DNA of 64,000 bases. Source: Massilia sp. YIM B02443 (GTDB taxonomy: Bacteria > Pseudomonadota > Gammaproteobacteria > Burkholderiales > Burkholderiaceae_D). The notes beneath the pieces were generated by a model that saw nothing but the letters and a program-made list of their open reading frames with translations, did not search any database and was not told the DNA's origin. Made by a program: the position numbers and the translations under genes. The stretch lies in the NCBI RefSeq assembly GCF_030411955.1, contig NZ_JASNRA010000019.1, positions 1 through 64,000 of the forward strand. The letters run 5' to 3'. Of the stretch, positions 1 to 8,571 are shown piece after piece (within the stretch, counting starts at the first letter, position 1; every line of letters begins with the position of its first letter).

Positions 1-4
1 CCCT

Positions 5-25
5 AGACATGTGTCACCCATGTCT
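5..25. repeat. short inverted repeat at window edge
   Basis: A 7-bp perfect inverted repeat (AGACATG and CATGTCT) is separated by 7 bp at the very start of the window. It resembles the outer end of an insertion sequence, but no transposase is visible because the window begins here. Its nature is unresolved. Confidence 0.25.
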
Positions 26-37
26 CTGTGCCAAACA

Positions 38-138
38 GGCTGTGCCGCCGACGCGGTGATTGTTATCGGCTCCGATATCGTGCAGGATGATCTCGCTGCC
101 AACCATCACCGCGTCGGCGGCACAGCCGCCAACCCTAC
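38..138. repeat. MITE-like palindromic repeat, copy 1
   Basis: Perfect 18-bp inverted arms lie at 38-55 and 110-127 (GGCTGTGCCGCCGACGCG and its complement) around a core that recurs almost unchanged in the copy at 27591-27700 (GATTGTTATCGG, then CCAACCATCACCGCGT). The right end reads GCCAACCCTAC, the same end as the copy at 43873-43987. There is no coding capacity. The right end supplies the TAG stop codon of the adjacent metR (135-137). Confidence 0.7.
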
Positions 139-1013
139 GCCTGGCGCGCGATCTCGACGAACGCTTCCAGATAGCCGGTGCCGGCATCGGCCTCGCGCGT
201 GCCCAGGAAGATCTGCTTGAACACGCCCGCGCCCAGGCGCAGCGCCGTGACCGGCATGCGGCCCGCGTACTCGTCCACCAGCCAGCGCGGCAGCGCCGCC
301 ACGCCGCGGCCGCTGGCCACCATCTGCAGCATGATGTCGGTGGTCTCGATCGTCTTGCGCTCGCGCGGCGCGCAGCCGGCCGGCAGCAGGAACTGGTTGT
401 AGATATCGAGCCTTTCGATGTCGACCGGGTAGGTGATCAGGACCTCGTCCGACAGGTCGGCCGGCTCGGCCCTGTCCTTGGCGGCCAATCGGTGGCTGCT
501 CCCCACCACCAGCACCTGCTCGAAATCGAACACCGGCACGAAGCGCAGCCCCGGCTTGAACACGGGATCGGGCGTCACCAGGAGATCGATCTCGTACGCG
601 AACAGCGCCTTCATGCCGCCGAACTGGAACTTCTGCTTGACGTCGACATCGACCTCGGGCCATGCCGCAAGATACGGCGCCACCACCTTCAACAGCCACT
701 GGTAGCAGGGATGGCATTCCATGCCGATGCGCAGCATGCCGCGTTCGCCGCCGGCGAATTCGCGCATCAGGCGCTCGGCGTGTTCCAGCTGCGGCAGCAC
801 GCGTTCGGCCAGGTCGAGCAGATATTCGCCGGCCTGGGTCAGGCGCAAGCTGCGTCCCTCGCGCGTCCACACCGGCGTGCCCAGTTGCTGCTCCAGCTTC
901 CTTACCGTGTGGCTGAGCGCCGACTGGGTCAGGTGCAGCACGTCGGCAGCGGCAGTGAGCGAGCCGCGCCGGTCGACCTCGCGGATGATGGACAGGTGGA
1001 TGCGTTCGAGCAT
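135..1013 (-). CDS. metR: LysR-family regulator, MetR-like
   Basis: A 292-residue LysR-type regulator. The N-terminal winged helix-turn-helix lies at about residues 15-40 (SLTAAADVLHLTQSALSH) and is followed by a LysR substrate-binding domain. The segments LRIGMECHPCYQWL, TYPVDIERLDIYNQFLLPAG and MVASGRGVAALPRW match the MetR pattern, in which homocysteine is the co-inducer and met genes are targets. It diverges from a MetE-derived gene, the classic metR-metE arrangement. It is about 25 residues shorter at the C terminus than E. coli MetR, and its stop codon lies in the end of a dispersed repeat, so the tail may have been replaced by that insertion. Family assignment is firm; the target is inferred. 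Confidence 0.85.
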   Translation of the reverse strand: MLERIHLSIIREVDRRGSLTAAADVLHLTQSALSHTVRKLEQQLGTPVWTREGRSLRLTQAGEYLLDLAERVLPQLEHAERLMREFAGGERGMLRIGMECHPCYQWLLKVVAPYLAAWPEVDVDVKQKFQFGGMKALFAYEIDLLVTPDPVFKPGLRFVPVFDFEQVLVVGSSHRLAAKDRAEPADLSDEVLITYPVDIERLDIYNQFLLPAGCAPRERKTIETTDIMLQMVASGRGVAALPRWLVDEYAGRMPVTALRLGAGVFKQIFLGTREADAGTGYLEAFVEIARQA

Positions 1014-1022
1014 AGGCCAACA

Positions 1023-1066
1023 TGAATGAAATTAATGGATTGATGAAATCATACCAATTTTATTCA
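1023..1066. promoter_or_regulatory. metR/metE-like divergent control region
   Basis: The 104 bp between the two divergent start codons is much AT-richer than its surroundings. It holds TGAA half-sites at 1023, 1027 and 1044 and a TTCA half-site at 1063, the elements of the MetR consensus TGAA-N5-TTCA, though no copy has the exact 5-bp spacing. MetR binding here is an inference from these half-sites and the divergent layout. Confidence 0.4.
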
Positions 1067-1117
1067 TGAGTCAATCTGTCTATCATCGGCTCATCCGTTA
1101 TGAACAGACCGACCAGC

Positions 1118-2107
1118 ATGACCATCACCCACGAACTCGGCTTTCCGCCCATCGGCGCGCGCCGGCAATCGCTGTCCGACCAGGTACTCGACATGAGCCT
1201 CACGCTCGGGAACCTGGCGCCATCCGCGGCTGACGCCGAATCGGCGCCCTGGTTCGGAACCAGCCAGCGCTACACCGTCCCCGCCTTCGACGCCGCCACC
1301 CGCTTCGCGCTCGACACGCGCCTGTTGGGCGACCAGCTGGCGCAGGCGCGGGCATCGGGCGCAGAACCCAAGCCGGTGATCATCGGCCCGCTCACCTATC
1401 TGTGGCTCGGCACATCGAAGGATGGCGGTGAGCGCCTGGATCTGCTGCCGCGCCTGCTGCCGGTGTACGCCCAGCTGCTGGCATGGCTCGCCGCCCAGGG
1501 CCTCGAGTGGGTCCAGATCGACGAGCCGGCGCTGGCGACCACGCTCGATGCGGATTGGCGCGCTGCGTATGCCGCGGCCTACGACGCGCTGGCCGGCAGC
1601 GGCGTCAAGCTGCTGCTGGCGACCTACTTCGGACGACTGGGAAACAACCTGGCGCTGGCCTGCAGCCTGCCGGTGGACGGCCTGCACCTGGATGCAGTCA
1701 ACGCGCGCGACGAGATCGACCCGGCGCTCGACGCGCTGGGAGCGGACAAGGTGCTGTCGCTGGGCGTGATCGACGGCAGCGACATCTGGAAGACCGACCT
1801 GCATGCAACCCTGGCCTGGCTGGAGCCGGTACAGCGCCGCATCGGCAGCCGCCTGTGGATCGCGCCATCGTGCTCGCTGCAGCACGTGCCGCTGGACCTG
1901 GAATCGGCCATGCACGCGGCCATGGGTGCGGACGAGTCACCCGACCCGGCGCTGCGCCCCTGGTTCGCGTTCGCGCTGCACAAGCTGGAAGAACTGCGCA
2001 TTCTTGCGCATGCACTGGAGCACGGCCGCTCGCAGGTACAGTTCGAACTGGTGGCGAACGCCGCCGCGGTCGACCGTCGCCACGCCGCGCTGCGCGCGGC
2101 AGCCTGA
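1118..2107 (+). CDS. MetE N-terminal domain-only protein
   Basis: A 329-residue protein matching only the N-terminal half of cobalamin-independent methionine synthase (about 750 residues in full). Recognisable blocks are HELGFPPIGARR, KPVIIGPLTYLWLG, LEWVQIDEPAL, SCSLQHVPLDL and WFAFALHKLEEL. Two N-terminal stretches, of about 40 and 30 residues, are missing relative to E. coli MetE. The reading frame stops at the inter-domain linker, so the C-terminal catalytic domain with the zinc ligands and homocysteine site is absent. The frame is otherwise clean and keeps typical codon bias. The start at 1118 aligns with the MetE N terminus; 1100 is an alternative. It cannot catalyse methyl transfer as MetE does, so it is either a remnant or a repurposed binding protein. 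Confidence 0.8.
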   Translation: MTITHELGFPPIGARRQSLSDQVLDMSLTLGNLAPSAADAESAPWFGTSQRYTVPAFDAATRFALDTRLLGDQLAQARASGAEPKPVIIGPLTYLWLGTSKDGGERLDLLPRLLPVYAQLLAWLAAQGLEWVQIDEPALATTLDADWRAAYAAAYDALAGSGVKLLLATYFGRLGNNLALACSLPVDGLHLDAVNARDEIDPALDALGADKVLSLGVIDGSDIWKTDLHATLAWLEPVQRRIGSRLWIAPSCSLQHVPLDLESAMHAAMGADESPDPALRPWFAFALHKLEELRILAHALEHGRSQVQFELVANAAAVDRRHAALRAAA

Positions 2108-2111
2108 CTGA

Positions 2112-3071
2112 TTACTCCGCGTTGCCGCGCTTGAGGAAGTCGGCCACCGCCTTCACCAGCAGCGGGTCGATCGGCAGGCTGGGGTCGGAATACGACGCCG
2201 CCTGCTGGGTCGGAATGGCGCGCACGTGCTTGAGCACGTGGTTCATGCCGGGGATGATGGCTAGCCGGGCGCCCGACTTGGCCGCATGCAGGGCGTTGGC
2301 CTGCCCGACCTCGACCTGCATGTCGGTATTGCCCTGCACTACCAGCACCGGCATGTCCAACGCGGCGATCTGCTTTGTCGGCACGTACTTGAACCACGAG
2401 ATCAGGTAAGGCTGCACGCTCGGCCGGTACAGCGCCGCCAGCGCCGGCGGCACGTTGTCCACGGTGTTGCCGGCTTCCAGCGCGGTCAGGATGCGTTCGC
2501 TCTCCTTGACCAGGTCGGGCGGCAGCTTGCCGTCCATCTGCTTGCGGATCACGGCCGGCGCCGTATCGGCGATGCCGGCGATCGAGACGAAGGCCGAGGC
2601 GCCGGCCTGCTGCGCGGCCAGCATCCCGACCAGCGAGCCTTCGCTGTGGCCGATCACGGCCGGCGCGGCGAAACGCGGATCGGCCTTCAGCTTGGCGATC
2701 CAGGCCGCCGCATCGTCGGCGTAGTGCTCGAAGCGCAGCGCCGACTCTTCCGGTCCGGCCGGCTTGCTGGCGGCGATGCCGCGCTTGTCGTAGCGTACCG
2801 AGGCGATCCCGGCGTCGGACAATGCCTCGGCCAACTGCTTGAGGCTGTCGTTGCGGCCCGGGAGCATCGGGTTGTTGCCGTCGCGGTCAGTGGGACCCGA
2901 ACCGGCGATGATCAGGGCCACCGGATACTTGCCGCCCTCGCCCGGCAGCTCGAGCGTGCCGGCGATCTGGCCGGACGGCGTGTCGAGCACGATCGGCTGT
3001 TCGGCCGCCTGCGCGGCCGCAGCCAGGCCGACGGCGGTAGCAAACAGCAGCGGGGCGGCAAGGCGCTTCAT
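2112..3071 (-). CDS. secreted alpha/beta hydrolase
   Basis: A 319-residue protein with a signal peptide (MKRLAAPLLFATAVGLAAAAQA). It has an alpha/beta-hydrolase core: nucleophile elbow GHSEGS with Ser143, a likely acid in VVQGNTDMQV and a likely His in PGMNHVLKH. The oxyanion region resembles IAGSGPTDRDGNN, typical of dienelactone hydrolase/peptidase-like S9-related hydrolases exported to the periplasm. Its ATG overlaps the stop of the upstream small membrane gene by 4 bp (ATGA), so the two are probably translationally coupled. The substrate cannot be read from the sequence. Confidence 0.8.
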   Translation of the reverse strand: MKRLAAPLLFATAVGLAAAAQAAEQPIVLDTPSGQIAGTLELPGEGGKYPVALIIAGSGPTDRDGNNPMLPGRNDSLKQLAEALSDAGIASVRYDKRGIAASKPAGPEESALRFEHYADDAAAWIAKLKADPRFAAPAVIGHSEGSLVGMLAAQQAGASAFVSIAGIADTAPAVIRKQMDGKLPPDLVKESERILTALEAGNTVDNVPPALAALYRPSVQPYLISWFKYVPTKQIAALDMPVLVVQGNTDMQVEVGQANALHAAKSGARLAIIPGMNHVLKHVRAIPTQQAASYSDPSLPIDPLLVKAVADFLKRGNAE

Positions 3072-3316
3072 GGCCGCCCTGCTTCGCCGCGCACGGCGCC
3101 AGCCATCTTCGGCGAAATCCACAGCACCAGCAGCCAGCCGAGGAAGGAATAGGCGCGATGCACGCCGAAGAAGCAGAAGAAGTACAGGATTGCTTGTGCC
3201 AGGTTATGGTCCGCCATCGACGGCATGCCGGCCGCCTGCATGATGTACATGGTGGTCAAGACGGTACAGACGGCATTGATGACGATGAACGGCCACTTCT
3301 TCTCGATTGGGGACAT
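3068..3316 (-). CDS. small two-helix membrane protein
   Basis: An 82-residue protein starting MSPIEKKWPF, with an AGGAG ribosome site just upstream of the ATG. Two hydrophobic helices are visible: FIVINAVCTVLTTMYIMQAAG and AILYFFCFFGVHRAY continuing into FLGWLLVLWI. The family is not recognised. It overlaps the downstream hydrolase by 4 bp, so the pair forms a two-gene operon and may work together. Confidence 0.65.
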   Translation of the reverse strand: MSPIEKKWPFIVINAVCTVLTTMYIMQAAGMPSMADHNLAQAILYFFCFFGVHRAYSFLGWLLVLWISPKMAGAVRGEAGRP

Positions 3317-3482
3317 CTGACTCTCCTGCGATTCTATGGATGAAAGCGATTGCTGCAGGATGCAAGAATACCATCCGCCGGCGCTGCGGGCAGGCGGGCC
3401 TGCCGGTTTCATCCCGCTCGCATAAGCGGAACCATCGGCCTGCGCCAGAGTCTCTACAAAGATTCCTTGTGGAGATGATCCG

Positions 3483-3872
3483 GTGCATCCCGCTCCCCTA
3501 CTGCTGGCCTTGACGCTGCTGGCCTTGACTCCCCGCTCAGTGGCCCAGCCATCCGACTGTCCGCCGGACGGCGACGCCGACGCCATCCTGCGCTGCGAAG
3601 AAACCAGGCTCGCGGCCGCCGACGAAGCCCTGGACAAGGAATACCGCGCGACCGTGCGCGCCTTGCAGGAAGACCCCGCCCCCGACGCCAAGGCCGCGCT
3701 GCGCACCCTGGTGGATGCCCAGCGCCGGTGGATCGCGTTTCGCGATGACGATTGCGATGCCGTGTATTTGGCGCACCACGGAGCCGACCTGCGCGAACGC
3801 CACCGGCTGCGCTGCAAGACGCGGCACGCCGAGATGCGCGCGCGCCAGCTGGGCGCCTACGACAACGATTGA
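3483..3872 (+). CDS. LprI/DUF1311-like secreted protein
   Basis: A 129-residue protein with a signal peptide ending near VAQP. The mature part has the DUF1311 (lysozyme-inhibitor LprI N-terminal) pattern: paired cysteines and the block LDKEYRATVRAL, then LVDAQRRWIAFRDDDCDAVY. Related proteins sit in the periplasm and some inhibit lysozyme; that role is not shown here. The start is GTG, chosen because GGAG lies 8 bp upstream and the frame gives an immediate signal peptide. Confidence 0.7.
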   Translation: MHPAPLLLALTLLALTPRSVAQPSDCPPDGDADAILRCEETRLAAADEALDKEYRATVRALQEDPAPDAKAALRTLVDAQRRWIAFRDDDCDAVYLAHHGADLRERHRLRCKTRHAEMRARQLGAYDND

Positions 3873-3876
3873 AGGC

Positions 3877-4929
3877 TCAGGCGCCGGCCGCCCCGCGCAG
3901 GCGCGCGAACCAGCCCAGCTCCCCGTCGAGCGCGGTCCGGATCGGCCCCGGCGTCAATCCGGTCCAGCGCTTGAACGAACGGCGGAAGTTGGCGGCGTCG
4001 TGAAAGCCGAGGTAACGCGCCACCTCTTCGTTGTCGGCGCGCCGCACCTGGAACAGCCATAGCGCCACGTGGGTGCGTACCTGATCGAGTTCGCCCTGGA
4101 AGTGGGTGTGGTGGCGCAGCAGCTGCCGCTTGAAGGTGGCCGGGCTGACGCCGAAGTCGCTCGCGGTGCGTTCCAGCGTGGGCGACTCGCTCACGTGTTC
4201 GAGCAGGTAGTCATACAGCGCCGCCGTCAGTCCCGGCGCACGTGCCGGTTCGCTGTCGGCCGCCTGCAGCGCCAGGCGCGCGGCCATCTCGCTGGCGCGC
4301 GGCCACGGCCGGTCGAGCCAGGCCGCGTCGACCAGCATGGCGTCGAGCTGGCAGCCGAAGCGCAGGTCGGCGCCCAGGTGCACCTGGTGCTGCTCGACGT
4401 GGCGCGGCGCGCCGCGGTTGAAGCAGAAGCGCCACGGCAGGCGCTCGCCGCCGAGCCAGCGGCACAGCGCCACCAGCGCCGTCATGTACATCTCGACCAG
4501 GGCCGGGCGCAGGCTCGGGGCGCCGTAGGCGTCGACCCAGTACAGCAACGCTACGTCGTCCCAGGTCTCGAAGCGCGGCCGCAACAGCGGCGTCAGGCGC
4601 GCATGGAAGCGGCACAGCGTCTCGAGCAGCGCGCGCAGGTTGGGCGCCTGGACCAGCGCGTGGCTGGCGGCGCCGTCGTGCCCCGGCAGCATCAACTGGC
4701 CCAGCATGAAACTGGTGTCGGGGCTGTCGAGGCCACGCAGCGTGTTGGCCAGCAGCTGCAGGTACTGGTTGGAAGACAGCAGCGCGTCCGGCGCGGGATC
4801 GGCGGGTAAACCTGTCTCGCGCAGCAGCACGGCGTCGGATAGATCGTGCGCGCGGCCGTACTCCAGCGCCAGCGCCGGCTGCAGGCGCGCCGGGATCGCG
4901 GGTTCGCCGGCCGGCTGCCAGGCGATCAC
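3877..4929 (-). CDS. AraC-family regulator
   Basis: A 350-residue regulator. Residues to about 210 match the arabinose-binding-like N-terminal domain of the OruR/ArgR-type AraC group (SSNQYLQLLANTLRGLDSPDTSFMLGQLMLPG). The C terminus has the double helix-turn-helix (TLERTASDFGVSPATFKRQL and VARYLGFHDAANFRRSFKRWTG). The GTG start overlaps the stop of the upstream GGDEF gene by 4 bp, implying translational coupling. The effector is unknown. Upstream in-frame ATGs would run deep into the GGDEF gene and are less likely. Confidence 0.8.
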   Translation of the reverse strand: MIAWQPAGEPAIPARLQPALALEYGRAHDLSDAVLLRETGLPADPAPDALLSSNQYLQLLANTLRGLDSPDTSFMLGQLMLPGHDGAASHALVQAPNLRALLETLCRFHARLTPLLRPRFETWDDVALLYWVDAYGAPSLRPALVEMYMTALVALCRWLGGERLPWRFCFNRGAPRHVEQHQVHLGADLRFGCQLDAMLVDAAWLDRPWPRASEMAARLALQAADSEPARAPGLTAALYDYLLEHVSESPTLERTASDFGVSPATFKRQLLRHHTHFQGELDQVRTHVALWLFQVRRADNEEVARYLGFHDAANFRRSFKRWTGLTPGPIRTALDGELGWFARLRGAAGA

Positions 4930-5780
4930 ACGGCGTCCATCTGGCGGCACAGGGCGGCCAGCAAGGCGTCCGGCGCGCCCTGCGCGTCGGCGCAGCCATG
5001 GCGCAGCGTGATCGTCACGCGCCGGCTGCCGGCGTGATGGCGCATCGCGCCCACCATGCGGCACAGGTGGCGCGCGGCGTCCTCGCCTTCATACTGGTTC
5101 AGGCCCGGCATCAGCACCGCGAAGCGCTCGCCCGCATAGCGGCACAGCAGGTCGTCGTTGCGCAGATTCAGCAGCAGCATGTGCGCCACCGCCTGCAGCG
5201 CGCGGTCGCCCTCGCCCTGCCCATGCTCGCGGTTGATGCGGTGGAAGTCGTCGATGTCGAACAGCACCAGCGCGCATGGCCCGTCGTTGCGGCTTTCGCG
5301 GCGCAGCTGTTCGCGCAGATAGGCGGCGTCGGCCAGCTGGGTGATGCGGTCGAACGGACGGTGGCTGCGGAACAGCCGCTCGCGCTTGCGCATGTGGTCG
5401 GACAGGTTGGCCTGCTCGTGGCGCCAGTAGACCATGCCGGCGGTGAGGATCAGCATCCCCAGCGGCACCAGCATCTCCAGCGCGTTGTCCCACAGCGCCG
5501 CCTTCTCGATGTCGATGAATTCGTCCATGCAGTCGGCCCAGGAACCCAGCATGATGCAGGCCAGGCCACCGGCCAGCAGGCGCGTCACGCGGCCGTCGGG
5601 GCGGCTGCTCAGGACGATCAGGCACCAGATCGCTCCCAGCAGCGCGGTGCCGCCTTCGCTGGCGACGTCGATCCAGTCCCATTCGGCCACCGGCACCGGC
5701 GTGCCGGCGACGATGAACAGCAGGGTGAAGCTGGCCAGCAGGCCGGCAAGCAGGACGAGGTGGCGGGCGACGACGTTCAT
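4926..5780 (-). CDS. membrane protein with degenerate GGDEF domain
   Basis: A 284-residue protein with about four N-terminal transmembrane helices (residues 6-27, 45-60, 67-82, 102-118) and a C-terminal GGDEF-like domain. LVLFDIDDFHRINREHG matches the metal-binding part. The signature motif reads AGERF (residues 216-220) instead of GGDEF/GGEEF, so the fourth position is Arg rather than Glu. Diguanylate cyclase activity is therefore doubtful; it may act as a sensor or GTP binder. It is translationally coupled to the AraC regulator downstream. Start alternatives are 5780 (chosen, beginning just before the first helix) and 5813; neither has a strong ribosome site. Confidence 0.75.
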   Translation of the reverse strand: MNVVARHLVLLAGLLASFTLLFIVAGTPVPVAEWDWIDVASEGGTALLGAIWCLIVLSSRPDGRVTRLLAGGLACIMLGSWADCMDEFIDIEKAALWDNALEMLVPLGMLILTAGMVYWRHEQANLSDHMRKRERLFRSHRPFDRITQLADAAYLREQLRRESRNDGPCALVLFDIDDFHRINREHGQGEGDRALQAVAHMLLLNLRNDDLLCRYAGERFAVLMPGLNQYEGEDAARHLCRMVGAMRHHAGSRRVTITLRHGCADAQGAPDALLAALCRQMDAV

Positions 5781-5994
5781 GGAGGGAAGCCGGGTGGGAA
5801 ATCCGCCGACCATAGCGCAGCCAGATGACGGCGTAATGACAGAACGGCAAAGCCGTGGCGCGGCGGCACAGGGTCAAAACAGCTCATCACATTGCGCTTG
5901 AAACCAACCGGCGTGCCACCCCATGGCGTACGCGCCCCGCCCGGACGAGTCAATTCGGCTCATCCGGCCCGCGCGGGCGGCAATGCGCGCGGTG

Positions 5995-6027
5995 GCGTCA
6001 CCCGGGCGTCACCAATACGTCATATCC
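5995..6027 (+). promoter_or_regulatory. putative triple PHO-box half-sites
   Basis: Three consecutive 11-bp units begin GCGTCAC (5995), GCGTCAC (6006) and ACGTCAT (6017), exactly 11 bp apart. PhoB boxes are 11-bp direct repeats of a CTGTCAT-like heptamer plus an AT-rich tetramer. The units here keep GTCA but have weaker AT tails. They lie 42 bp before the start of a receptor/phytase operon, and CAGAAT at 6034-6039 could be the -10. Phosphate-starvation control is a strong inference, not proven. Confidence 0.55.
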
Positions 6028-6069
6028 GGACGCCAGAATCCGCCGCATTCCAATCAACCCGAGTCGCCC

Positions 6070-8571
6070 ATGCGCCACTTTGCCCTCCCCGCCATCACCG
6101 CCAGCCTGCTCGCTGCCGCCGGCGTCCACGCCGCCGAACCGAGCGTCGTCATCACCGGCCAGCGCGCCAGCCGGGCGCGCGCCATCGCCGTCCAGGAGCA
6201 GGCCGACAACATCGTCAGCGTCGTCAGCAGCGACGACATCGGCCACCTGCCCGATAAAAACGCCGCCGAAGCGCTGGCGCGCCTGCCGGGCGTGTCGGTC
6301 CAGCGCGACCAGGGCGAAGGCCGCTACGTGGTGGTGCGCGGCCTGGACGCCGACTACAACGCGGTGACCATCAACGGCGCCCTGGTGCCCTCGCCCGAAG
6401 CCACGCGCCGCGCGGTGGCGCTCGACGTGCTGCCCGCCGGCCTGGTGCGCTCGCTGGAAGTGACCAAGTCGCTCACGCCCGACATGGACGCCAACTCGCT
6501 GGGCGGCACGGTCGAAGTGAAAACCCTGTCCGCGTTCGACCTGCCCGGCACCTTGCTCAGCGTCGGCGCCGCCGCCGGCCACGACACCAACACCAGCCAG
6601 AACAGCCCCAGCGCCAACCTGCTGTGGGCGCAGCGCTTCATGGACGGCAAACTCGGCGTCGCCGCCGGCATCTCGGGCGAGAAGCGCAAGTTCGGTTCGG
6701 ACAACGTGGAAACCGGCGGCGACTGGAATGGCCAGCGCCTGGCCGGCTTCGAGCTGCGCGACTACCTGCCGACGCGCGAACGCCGCGCCGGCGCCATCAA
6801 CCTCGATTACCGTCCGGACGCGGCCACCAGCTTCGCCCTGCGCGGTTTCATCAGCCGCTTCTCGGACGAAGAGTCGCGCGACCGCCTGACCGTGGGCGAC
6901 TTCGAAGAGAACGAAGATGGCGTGCTGGAAGGCGAAACCGACACGGCCAGCCTGGAACGCCGCCTGCGCCAACGAAAATACACGCAGGAGATCCGCTCGC
7001 TCACCGGCGCCTTCGACCGCCGCTTCGGCGACGGTTGGAAGCTGCACCTGGAAGCGGCCAGCAGCCGCGCCACCGACGAGACGCCGGACGCGATCGCCGA
7101 CGCGCGCTTCAAGGGCATCGACAGCTTCGCCGGCGTTGGCTTTTCCAACACCCGCGCGCCGCGCTTGACCGCGCCAGGCGCCGCCTTCGACGCCGCCAAT
7201 TACGAACTCGATTCGTTCGCCCTGGAACGCGCCTACGCCAAGGACACCACGAATCAACTGCGCCTCGACCTGCAACGCGAATTCGACGCCGGCGACTGGA
7301 GCGGCACGTTCAAGTTCGGCGCCAAGACCACCCGCCGCGACAAGAAGACCGACACCGAAGCCTACGAATTCGGCAGCGACGACCCGGACGACGGCGACTA
7401 CTGGGGCGCCGGCGGCAATTCGCTGACGGACTTCATCGGCAACCGCCATCTCGACTACAAGTTCGGCCCGATCGGCTACGCGATCGACCCGGCCCTGGTG
7501 CGCGCCCGCCTGACGGGCCTGAACCGCGCCAATGCGCGCGTGATCGTCGACTCGGCGCTGGACGACTTCGTGCTGAAGGAAGACATCGACGCTGCCTACC
7601 TGCAGGCCGGCCTGCGCCGCGGCGCCTGGTCGCTGCTGGCCGGCGTGCGCGCCGAACGCACGCGCTTCAGGGCCGACGGTTCGCAGGTGACCGACGAGGA
7701 TGAAGTCACGCCGCGCGCCGCCGCGCGTTCGACCACCAACTGGCTGCCGGGCATGCACCTGCGCTACGACGTCGACGGGAAGACCAGCCTGCGCGCGGCC
7801 TGGAGCAACTCGGTGGTGCGCGCCAACTTCGCCCAGCTGGCGCCGGGCGTGAGCCTGGACGGCGACGACGAAGCCACCATCGGCAACCCGGACCTGGCGC
7901 CGCTGCGCTCGCACAACCTGGACCTGGGCGTCGAACGCGTGATCGGCAACGACGGCGTGATGTCGGCCTACGTCTTCAACAAAGAGATCCGCGACTTCAC
8001 CTACGCCACCGACCTGGCCGGCAGCGGAGACTGGCTTGATTTCGCCAGCGCGATCTCGTACGCCAACGGCGACAAGGCGCGCGTGCGCGGCATCGAACTG
8101 GCCTGGCAGCAGCCGCTGCGCATGCTGCCGGCGCCGTTCGACGGCCTGCTCATCGGCATCAACGGCAGCATCTCGACCTCGCGCGCCAATGTCGACAGTG
8201 CCGATGGCGATGGTGGCCGCGCGTCGCGCAGCATCCGCATGCCGGGCCAGTCGAACCGCATCGGCAATCTGATGCTCGGCTACGAAACCGGTCCGTTCAG
8301 CGCGCGCCTGGCGCTGAACTACAAGTCGCCCTACCTGCTGGAACTGGGCGAGGACGTGCTCGACGCCACGCAAGACCGCTACGTCGACACCCAGAAACAA
8401 CTGGACTTCTCGATGTCGTACAAGATCGGCAAGCGCTGGCAGCTGACTTTTGATGCCAGCAACCTGAATAACGAAAAATACTACGTCTACATGGGCGACA
8501 AGTCGCGCAACGCGCAATTCGAACAATACGGCCGCACCTACAAGATCGGCCTGAAAGCGAGCATCTTCTAA
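6070..8571 (+). CDS. TonB-dependent outer-membrane receptor
   Basis: An 833-residue receptor with a signal peptide (MRHFALPAITASLLAAAGVHA), a TonB-box-like stretch near SVVITGQ, a plug domain at about residues 40-165 (NAAEALARLPGVSVQRDQGEGRYVVVRGL, read as consecutive blocks) and a long beta-barrel ending in a C-terminal Phe. It belongs to the large TonB receptors that use an energised pore to import scarce or bulky substrates. Its stop codon shares one base with the phytase start (TAATG), so co-translation with the phytase is expected. Phytate or an inositol phosphate is the likely cargo, inferred from the partner. The start at 6070 gives a clean signal peptide. Confidence 0.88.
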   Translation: MRHFALPAITASLLAAAGVHAAEPSVVITGQRASRARAIAVQEQADNIVSVVSSDDIGHLPDKNAAEALARLPGVSVQRDQGEGRYVVVRGLDADYNAVTINGALVPSPEATRRAVALDVLPAGLVRSLEVTKSLTPDMDANSLGGTVEVKTLSAFDLPGTLLSVGAAAGHDTNTSQNSPSANLLWAQRFMDGKLGVAAGISGEKRKFGSDNVETGGDWNGQRLAGFELRDYLPTRERRAGAINLDYRPDAATSFALRGFISRFSDEESRDRLTVGDFEENEDGVLEGETDTASLERRLRQRKYTQEIRSLTGAFDRRFGDGWKLHLEAASSRATDETPDAIADARFKGIDSFAGVGFSNTRAPRLTAPGAAFDAANYELDSFALERAYAKDTTNQLRLDLQREFDAGDWSGTFKFGAKTTRRDKKTDTEAYEFGSDDPDDGDYWGAGGNSLTDFIGNRHLDYKFGPIGYAIDPALVRARLTGLNRANARVIVDSALDDFVLKEDIDAAYLQAGLRRGAWSLLAGVRAERTRFRADGSQVTDEDEVTPRAAARSTTNWLPGMHLRYDVDGKTSLRAAWSNSVVRANFAQLAPGVSLDGDDEATIGNPDLAPLRSHNLDLGVERVIGNDGVMSAYVFNKEIRDFTYATDLAGSGDWLDFASAISYANGDKARVRGIELAWQQPLRMLPAPFDGLLIGINGSISTSRANVDSADGDGGRASRSIRMPGQSNRIGNLMLGYETGPFSARLALNYKSPYLLELGEDVLDATQDRYVDTQKQLDFSMSYKIGKRWQLTFDASNLNNEKYYVYMGDKSRNAQFEQYGRTYKIGLKASIF

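Noticed and set aside
1..37. End of an insertion sequence
   Set aside because: Only a 7-bp inverted repeat is present at the window edge and no transposase can be seen, so it is kept as a low-confidence repeat only.
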